A stretch of 5,890 nucleotides of DNA from Acidobacteriota bacterium (GTDB lineage Bacteria > Acidobacteriota > Terriglobia > UBA7540), in assembly GCA_003165615.1 (NCBI GenBank), contig PLWR01000124.1:1-5890 (forward strand), in the 5' to 3' direction. Under the pieces are notes generated by a model. The model had not been told where the DNA came from. It was given only the letters and a program-made list of their open reading frames with translations, and searched no databases. The position numbers were made by a program, and so were the translations under genes. Positions 1 to 4,111 of the stretch are shown here, one piece after another. Position 1 is the first letter of the stretch. Every line of letters starts with the position of its first letter.

Positions 1-609
1 GGTTCTCGGATGGATTTCTAGCCCGCTGTCCGAAACTGCAACCTTGACGATATTGCCGCGTGCGTAGACTTGCAAGGCTGCATACCCGTCCAGCGGTGTC
101 TGGCTATGCGAAAAAACGTTGTCGATGAGTTCGGTAAAGATCGTCCACGCGGCATTACCAAGCGATCCAGCATCCGGGCGACTGCCGCATGCCATTGTTA
201 GAGCTTTCGTCAGCCGCGTAGGCAAGCCTTGGTCTCTCAGTTTGTGGTTAATTCCGGCGATTTCGACGATACCAGCGTTGTGCCCGCCATGCGCCGCCGC
301 TCCAGAGCACGTAGGGCGATCAGGAAGGACGTCGATTCCCTTCGAGAGGTGATCAACGAATCCCATCCGATTTAGATAACCCATTACGCCAGTGGCGCCA
401 TCATCAAACCGTAGAACCACTCGACGCGTGCACGCGTCCAGCTGATTCAAGAGGGCAAGAAGTCGCACGGCGGCATCGATCATAATCTTGCTATCTGGGC
501 AAAAGCCAAAGGTCACTTCAGCACAATCATGCGGAGCCTGTGCGGATCGCAGGATTTGCTCAAGTCTCGTCGCATCCGCCCATCCTTTGGGGAATTCGAT
601 CGTAACCAT
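1..609 (-). CDS. STAS-like domain / GHKL-type ATPase protein, partial (C-terminus beyond left edge)
   Basis: The minus strand is open from an ATG at 609-607 to base 1, giving 203 residues. The only in-frame codons behind the ATG (ending at 633-631, TGA) contain no other start, so the start is well fixed. Residues 1-95 read like a STAS-type alpha/beta fold, with the conserved-looking stretch GVMGYLNRMGF at 74-84. Residues about 145-203 carry an ATPase N box, ELIDNVFSHS at 160-169, and a G1 box, SDSGLEI at 193-199, placing it in the histidine kinase/Hsp90/RsbW (GHKL) superfamily. The second glycine of the usual DxGxG is Glu198, one base change from a glycine codon. No membrane segment is visible, so it is probably cytosolic. 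In known partner-switching systems (RsbW-RsbV) a GHKL kinase binds a STAS protein; here both seem joined in one chain. The role is inferred. It could be a regulator or part of a defence module; the left neighbour is needed to tell. Confidence 0.8.
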   Translation of the reverse strand, partial: MVTIEFPKGWADATRLEQILRSAQAPHDCAEVTFGFCPDSKIMIDAAVRLLALLNQLDACTRRVVLRFDDGATGVMGYLNRMGFVDHLSKGIDVLPDRPTCSGAAAHGGHNAGIVEIAGINHKLRDQGLPTRLTKALTMACGSRPDAGSLGNAAWTIFTELIDNVFSHSQTPLDGYAALQVYARGNIVKVAVSDSGLEIHPRT

Positions 610-654
610 GCGCGCCTGCCAACGCCTCGCTCAATACCCAGCCAACCGTTCTTC

Positions 655-682
655 AGTATACCCGAACCAGCCAAATACCGAA
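655..682 (-). promoter_or_regulatory. Candidate sigma-70 promoter for the STAS-like/ATPase gene
   Basis: On the minus strand a TATACT -10 box (complement of 655-660) lies 16 bases from a weak TTCGGT -35 box (complement of 677-682). Transcription would start near 648, leaving about 40 bases of leader before the ATG at 609. The -10 matches consensus well and the -35 poorly. The leader has only a weak purine-rich stretch (GGCAGG) in front of the ATG. Confidence 0.35.
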
Positions 683-1159
683 TGCTTGCGGCAGGGCGGA
701 GACAAGGGCGCTCCCTTTCCCACAGAATGGAGTGATTGCGGTTTGAAAAATAGATAAGACTCCGACTGACCTACCACAGAAATGGGTAGTCGCCAACGAT
801 TTAGAAATCGCCGAGGAACCGGCCAAGGTCAATTTGACGGCCAACAGCGAAAGTGCCCTATGACCAATTACCCTCCAACGGGATAGTGTTTACTATTTCC
901 GATCCCCGGTGACGGATTCCCATCCCCACACTGGTTTTCAGGTAACGGATAGCCCTGCGAGGGGATTCGGACTGAAAAGTCACCATCTCGTCTACTGAGC
1001 GCCACATGGTTGTGCAACCGCCTAACCGTGCTTGTGGCAATTTGTCAAAATACAGGCTGCGAATTTCCTTGCCCAAAAACCCTGCCATACCGCTCGCCGC
1101 AAGCGATTGATTCTCAAGTGCCGGTTTGAGCAGATTCCGCTGCCCGGAATCACCAATTT
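683..1159. other. Region without a supportable gene
   Basis: Several frames of 60-90 codons are open here on both strands, but none shows a ribosome-binding site with a recognisable domain. One plus-strand stretch without a start codon, about 750-863, reads like ordinary protein: it contains LPQKWVVANDLEIAEEPAK and ends in TGA at 861-863. It may be the C-terminal end of a lost gene, but I do not recognise it. A minus-strand frame at 858-1088 also has no recognisable motif. I see no tRNA, repeat array or convincing terminator. Confidence 0.4.
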
Positions 1160-1228
1160 TCGGGCAGGCACATGCCCGGAAACAAGTGGCGCGTTATCGA
1201 GGTTAAATCCGCGACCAGTGTCAAGGAT
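1160..1228 (+). pseudogene. Fragment of a Cas4-like PD-(D/E)XK nuclease (DUF2779 type)
   Basis: A short plus-strand frame reads NKWRVIEVKSATSVKD at 1181-1228. The block W-R-x-I-E-V-K-S-x-T-S-V-K-D is the signature I associate with DUF2779 proteins, whose N-terminal half is a Cas4-like nuclease. E-V-K here would be the metal-binding and catalytic E-x-K of the PD-(D/E)XK fold. The same frame meets a stop at 1127-1129 upstream. After the last Asp it does not continue with the expected family sequence, although the frame stays open to 1360. Only about 20 residues of a protein of several hundred are recognisable, so this is a remnant. The motif is short, so a chance match cannot be excluded, but the exact run makes that unlikely. 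Its original role, probably DNA processing, is known only by family. Confidence 0.5.
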
Positions 1229-1363
1229 TCGGGATCGAACACTGCAACTCTCGGCGATCTCGCCACTGGGTCCCCTCCTTTTACGATGGCGTCAAGGCCC
1301 CGTGTGAACAACGCTGTACCCAAACGCAACCGCCTCCGGCAGAATCGGCTAGCCCGATAACCT

Positions 1364-1711
1364 TCAATTGGGGAACGAGACACGCCCATCTAAAAGTACG
1401 AGTACGTGGGTTTTCACTAGCTCGTCGAAAGCATCTTCCAAAACCTGCTGGATTTGATTGCCGGTTCGTTCGAATCCGAAAATCCGTGCGACGGACGAAA
1501 CGAGGACATCGAACTCAATGCTCAAACTATCTCGCACCAGGTTTTTCAGTGCCTCGACAATTTCTTCAAGCGATATCTCGTGAATTGATCGCCTTGATTC
1601 CGCGACGAGTGGGTCTGGCCGTCTCACGGAGAGATGGAGACTAGCCTCGGACGGCCAGAGAAACCGGCCCTCAATCCTTAGAAGCCCTTCGCGGCTCAGT
1701 GATGTGCGCTG
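1364..1711 (-). pseudogene. C-terminal remnant of a DUF4011/DUF3320-type superfamily I helicase
   Basis: The minus strand is open for 115 residues, from just after a TGA at 1714-1712 to a stop at 1366-1364. A GTG at 1627 could initiate, but homology-like sequence extends upstream of it: REGLLRIEGRFLWPSEA lies about 1693-1643 and matches the end of the winged-helix DUF3320 segment (typically 'G-x-L-x-R-x-G-x-FLWP'). The C-terminal part begins ISLEEIVEAL and contains VARIFGFERTGNQI before a helical end, the pattern these helicases show after DUF3320. Full-length proteins exceed a thousand residues, so all motor motifs are gone. The missing winged-helix half is not found in another frame, which suggests a junction near 1700-1712 and not a simple frameshift. 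Family members are large helicases, often near defence genes. This piece is unlikely to function alone. Confidence 0.65.
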
Positions 1712-1860
1712 TCAATCAGGTTAATCGGACGGGCGACAATCTTCGTAGTTTGTGCCGAGTCAGAACACTCCCAGCCTGGTTCGTAGATTGGCGCGCCGTT
1801 GCGTTTGCTGCCAAGCAGGCGCGCTGGAACAAATTGGCAAGGGCCAAACCCCTCGCACAT
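1696..1860 (-). CDS. Possible 54-residue cysteine-containing small protein, unidentified
   Basis: A minus-strand frame runs from ATG at 1860-1858 to TGA at 1698-1696. It begins MCEGFGPCQFVPARLLGSK and later has IYEPGWECSDSA and IVARPINLID, which looks more protein-like than a random frame: three cysteines, and regular hydrophobic spacing near the end. It overlaps the 5' end of the helicase remnant by 16 bases in a different frame. There is no good ribosome-binding site before the ATG. The opposite strand is also open from an ATG at 1701, so strand choice rests on how the protein reads. I do not recognise the family. It may be the end of a truncated gene and not a complete one. Confidence 0.25.
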   Translation of the reverse strand: MCEGFGPCQFVPARLLGSKRNGAPIYEPGWECSDSAQTTKIVARPINLIDSAHH

Positions 1861-1948
1861 GAGCGCTGATCGGTAGCAGCATCACGTGAGTGCGCGCCGC
1901 GTTACCTGTCCGTGCGTTCGGCACAATCTACTCGGACGCATTTGGTAG

Positions 1949-2193
1949 ATGACAGGGTTCGAAAAGTTCGAAAAGACCGGCCTGGTGCTGCTCACCGCCG
2001 ATCGGCTTTCGGCCGGAGTGTGCGATACCGCTACGCAGGAAATAACCCTCACCAATTCCATGTGGATTTTTCGCATCAAGGAACAGTTCGGGTGAGGTGC
2101 GTTGCGGAATTTGACGAAAATCTGGAACCCACCCATTTGGATATTTCCTCAGTCGAGCACTTGCAAGAAAGATTCCCCTTTGAAGCTAATTAG
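1949..2193 (+). pseudogene. Unidentified plus-strand coding remnant, probably frameshifted
   Basis: Two overlapping plus-strand frames read like protein. The first runs from ATG 1949 to TGA 2093-2095 (48 residues; contains TGLVLLTADRLSAG and NSMWIFRIKEQFG). The second is open from upstream and ends in TAG at 2191-2193; its last 35 residues include VRVRCVAEFDENLEPTHLD and SVEHLQERFPFE. They could be two parts of one gene shifted near 2090, or one could be an accident. I do not recognise either, and no ribosome-binding site is convincing at 1949. The opposite strand is also open for about 84 codons here. The stop at 2191-2193 shares two bases with the stop of the minus-strand transposase tail, so the two scraps end against each other. 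Confidence 0.25.
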
Positions 2194-2291
2194 ACCACCT
2201 TTTCTCCATTCTGCTCTTCGTCCTCCCATACTGCCACGAGGTCTGCGACACTCCAAAGGCGAGCCGTTCTACCAGCGATGCCAGTGGTCAT
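2190..2291 (-). pseudogene. C-terminal tail of a transposase
   Basis: A minus-strand frame of 33 residues (ATG 2291-2289, TAA 2192-2190) contains TARLWSVADLVAVWEDEEQ and ends a few residues later. Many DDE transposases end in a 'TPAMAAG-x-(T/A)-D-x-x-W-(S/T)-(V/I)-x-(D/E)-(L/I)-V' stretch followed by a short acidic helix; this piece fits that tail, with G-I-A-G-R in place of the usual A-G-x-T-D. No transposase catalytic sequence is found behind it on the minus strand between 2292 and 2551 in any frame, and I could not identify terminal inverted repeats. It therefore looks like the last stub of an insertion sequence destroyed by deletion. The exact IS family cannot be assigned from so little sequence. 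Confidence 0.42.
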
Positions 2292-2551
2292 TCTGGGGCT
2301 GGGCTGGGGTAGGCTGGCGGCAGAGAAAAAGCCGTTAGAAAACCGAAAAACCAACCCGGCCGCTACGCCAGGAGGCGATTACAGCCCCGATTTGAGCATC
2401 CCTATGGTTCTGGTGCGGCAGATTGGTTCGCAGGTCGAAAACAAGTCTTTGGACCACTCTAGCGGTGCATTCGCTGGGTCGGTCGGGTTCCGCAGTCGAG
2501 GACCATCCCAGCGGAATCGGGCGGCGACATCTCAGGGTCCAAACTATTTCG
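2292..2551. other. Stretch without a supportable gene
   Basis: A plus-strand frame is open from ATG 2278 to 2607, but its composition (rich in G, S, R, P and N without hydrophobic pattern) does not look like a folded protein, and it lacks a ribosome-binding site. Minus-strand frames are broken by several stops. There may be intergenic DNA or heavily decayed sequence here. Confidence 0.4.
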
Positions 2552-2851
2552 TCAATTCCTATGGCCGGGCGGCTCGTTCCTTAGAGCGACCGGCACGCAT
2601 GCCTTAACCCGGAGCCGGAGGTATCCATGGAAATGCGCCGACCGACGCTCTCCGGGGCGCACCGGCGTGTGGAAAGCATACATCGCAACCACGTCCTCCA
2701 AGCCGGCCGCAACAAAATCGAGGAACATTTGCGTGATTTCCTGCGCCAGGTCGTCGAGACCGCTGCCCGGCAGGGCAAGCCCCATTTCCTTGGCGACCTC
2801 GCCGACAGCCGCCCGTATGCCGGTCGGGTGCCTGGTCAGATATTCCGCCAT
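2552..2851 (-). pseudogene. Unidentified 99-residue frame, possibly a sigma-70 region 2-like fragment
   Basis: From ATG 2851-2849 to the stop at 2554-2552 the minus strand reads as a plausible helical protein: LDDLAQEITQMFLDFVAAG, then LEDVVAMYAFH, then SAHFHGYLRLRVKACV. The pattern D-D-x-A-Q-E-(6 residues)-F followed by Y-L-R-L-R-V-x-x-C is loosely like region 2 of sigma-70 factors, but I would not claim that function. A GGAG lies 12 bases before the ATG. The frame is also open upstream to 3076, but there it is antisense to the DUF123 domain, so 2851 is the better left limit of real sequence. The last ten or so residues (RNEPPGHRN) look like run-on sequence past a truncation. The plus strand is also open across this stretch, so strand assignment rests on the more regular hydrophobic pattern of the minus frame. 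Confidence 0.35.
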
Positions 2852-3190
2852 GGTCCCGGCGGTCTCCGAGCACGCCTGGCACATCACCTGGAGCCAACCG
2901 CTCGCCCCCACTGGCACATTGACTACTTGCGAACGCACACGAAACCCCAAGAGGTCTGGTTCTGTTGCGACCGCATTCCCTGGGAGCACCGCTGGGCATA
3001 TTGCCTCGGCTTGCAGCGTGGGGCCTCCATTCCCGTGGCCGGGTTCGGGGCGCCGAACTGCGCATGCGAGTCGCACCTGTATTTTTTCAGGGGTCGCCCG
3101 TCACGGACTGCCTTCGCCTGGAGCTTGCGGTCCATCGGCGGTAGCCATCCTCCGGTCCGGCTTTACACGCATCCCGAACAATTCCTGTGA
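2627..3190 (+). CDS. DUF123 (GIY-YIG superfamily) nuclease domain with replaced N-terminus
   Basis: The last 112 residues (2852-3190) match the DUF123 family closely: GPGGLRARLAHHL, then HWHIDYLRTH, a spaced E-x-R-W-A, then GFGAPNCACESHLYFF. Family members are small nuclease-like proteins of about 130-150 residues whose N-terminal strands carry the GIY...YIG residues, usually as 'PG-x-Y-x-Y-VGSA' just before 'GPGGL'. Here that part is missing: the preceding residues are PGQIFRH, without the two tyrosines. The frame stays open back to ATG 2627, which has a strong ribosome-binding site (GGAGG at 2617-2621, spacer 5). Residues 1-75 are, however, antisense to the better-looking minus-strand frame at 2552-2851. 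The 187-residue product may thus be a translatable chimera with an accidental N-terminus and a catalytically dead nuclease domain. I am sure of the DUF123 part and unsure that the full frame is expressed. Confidence 0.65.
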   Translation: MEMRRPTLSGAHRRVESIHRNHVLQAGRNKIEEHLRDFLRQVVETAARQGKPHFLGDLADSRPYAGRVPGQIFRHGPGGLRARLAHHLEPTARPHWHIDYLRTHTKPQEVWFCCDRIPWEHRWAYCLGLQRGASIPVAGFGAPNCACESHLYFFRGRPSRTAFAWSLRSIGGSHPPVRLYTHPEQFL

Positions 3191-3249
3191 TTGCACCAAT
3201 TTCTTAACTTTCCGAGCTTGGAATTTTCAAACAGGTGTAGCATAAAGAT

Positions 3250-3317
3250 TTGAAGCAAAGGGCAGAACTGCCAGTATATGGCCCACTTTCTGAACGTGGC
3301 CCACGTGACGCTATATA
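3250..3317 (+). promoter_or_regulatory. Candidate promoter and operator region of the CD-NTase gene
   Basis: The 192 bases between the DUF123 stop and the CD-NTase start contain no gene. They hold a TTGAAG (3250-3255) and a TATATG (3275-3280) with a long 19-base spacer, and a second AT-rich TATATA at 3312-3317 that could serve as a -10 box about 65 bases before the ATG. Between them lie a perfect 5-base inverted repeat, GGCAG-AA-CTGCC (3261-3272), and two copies of GGCCCAC (3280-3286 and 3298-3304) 18 bases apart. A regulator could bind there. Which -10 box is used, if either, cannot be decided. Confidence 0.3.
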
Positions 3318-3370
3318 GGGCGCTCGCCATCCACGTGCGATGCCACTAAGGCCGCTAATAGTGAGCACCT

Positions 3371-3375
3371 AGGAG
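3371..3375 (+). promoter_or_regulatory. Ribosome-binding site of the CD-NTase gene
   Basis: AGGAG sits 7 bases before the ATG at 3383, an ideal spacing. It supports this start for the CD-NTase, and the residues that follow look like a normal N-terminus for the family. Confidence 0.8.
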
Positions 3376-3382
3376 AAGACTT

Positions 3383-4111
3383 ATGGGGCTGGCTGAGTGG
3401 TTCAGCGGTTTTTGTGGAGCCATACAAATCCAATATACTGGCAGCATATCTGTCCGGTACAAAGCTATCACGAGACGCCTCAACACAGACTTCTGGACAA
3501 CGACCTCTGACACGGCACATAGTCTATATGTCGGGTCATACGGAAGGAACATAGCGATTCAAGGGTTCAGCGACCTTGATATACTCTTCCAATTACCCTA
3601 TTCGATCTATCAGCAGTATCAAGCCCACGCTGGCAATGGACAATCCGCACTCCTCCAAGCCGTTAAAACGTCAATTGAGAGGACATACTCGAAAACAAGC
3701 ATTAAGGCTGATGGCCAGGTTATCCTTGTCCCTTTTACGGATGGTATTACTTTTGAAGTCGTGCCCGGATTCCTTAACACCGACAACAGTTACACATACC
3801 CGGATGCAAATTCTGGCGGCTCGTGGCAAACAACCAACCCAAGGGCAGAGATTGATGCGATTCGGACGAGAAACACGGACTGCAACCGTAACCTCATTCC
3901 TCTTTGCCGCATGATGATGGCGTGGAAAAGCAACTGGGACGTTCCCATAGGCGGATTGCTTGTTGACACCTTGGCATACCAATTTATTGAGGAAAGGCCG
4001 AACCCTGCCAGGTGGGAGCGCAATACCGTGTGGTCTTCACACCGAACTGGCGCCCCACCATTGACGGATGATACTTACCGCCCGTGCTGCACAATGAACA
4101 GGCCCCATTGA
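3383..4111 (+). CDS. CD-NTase (cGAS/DncV-like cyclic-oligonucleotide synthase) of CBASS, C-terminally truncated
   Basis: CD-NTases make cyclic di- or trinucleotides when phage infects, and these activate a killing effector. The nucleotidyltransferase core is clear: G51-S52 opening GSYGRNIAIQG, D64-x-D66 in SDLDILF, and the third acidic residue E125 in FEVVPGF (often Asp in the wider family). The helical part follows with NPRAEIDAI (152-160), LCRMMMAWK (174-182) and VPIGGLLVDTLAYQFIEE (187-204). Up to 204 the sequence reads as a normal SMODS-type protein. From 205 on (RPNPARWERN...) it is unrelated, although members run to about 300 residues and continue with a 'Y-x-Y-x-D-W-x-x-R-D-F' helix and a 'W-x-A-P-G-S' segment. 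The gene was thus cut near base 3995 and runs on into foreign DNA to a TGA at 4109-4111. The missing helices help form the lobe around the active site, so the product is probably inactive. No effector or Cap2/Cap3 gene follows. The gene is lower in GC than its right neighbour. Confidence 0.88.
   Translation: MGLAEWFSGFCGAIQIQYTGSISVRYKAITRRLNTDFWTTTSDTAHSLYVGSYGRNIAIQGFSDLDILFQLPYSIYQQYQAHAGNGQSALLQAVKTSIERTYSKTSIKADGQVILVPFTDGITFEVVPGFLNTDNSYTYPDANSGGSWQTTNPRAEIDAIRTRNTDCNRNLIPLCRMMMAWKSNWDVPIGGLLVDTLAYQFIEERPNPARWERNTVWSSHRTGAPPLTDDTYRPCCTMNRPH
3991..4071 (+). pseudogene. Possible 3' end of a different gene beyond the CD-NTase breakpoint
   Basis: In frame +1, the bases just after the point where the CD-NTase stops resembling its family encode AQYRVVFTPNWRPTIDG and then TGA at 4069-4071. 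This reads like the final beta strands of a protein. It would fit a breakpoint that fused the CD-NTase to the tail of a gene once located before the Tat-exported protein. It is only 26 codons long and has no family match that I know, so it may be chance. Confidence 0.22.

Noticed and set aside
119..757. Plus-strand frames of 68-89 codons at the left end
   Set aside because: They lie mostly antisense to the STAS-like/ATPase gene, whose N box and G1 box identify the coding strand.
1150..1389. Minus-strand frame with an AAAGGAGGGG ribosome-binding-like stretch before a GTG near 1270
   Set aside because: It is antisense to the DUF2779-like motif, the product after the GTG is only about 40 residues, and no family is recognisable.
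2852..3076. Upstream extension of the minus-strand frame (start 3076)
   Set aside because: This part is antisense to the conserved DUF123 domain, so the frame is open here only by composition; a start at 2851 is preferred.
2667..3245. A 192-codon plus-strand frame overlapping the DUF123 gene
   Set aside because: It is rich in S, T, A and P, has no motif, and overlaps in another frame the clear DUF123 signature.
3311..3552. Two short minus-strand frames across the CD-NTase start
   Set aside because: Both are antisense to the well-supported N-terminus and catalytic region of the CD-NTase and show no motif.
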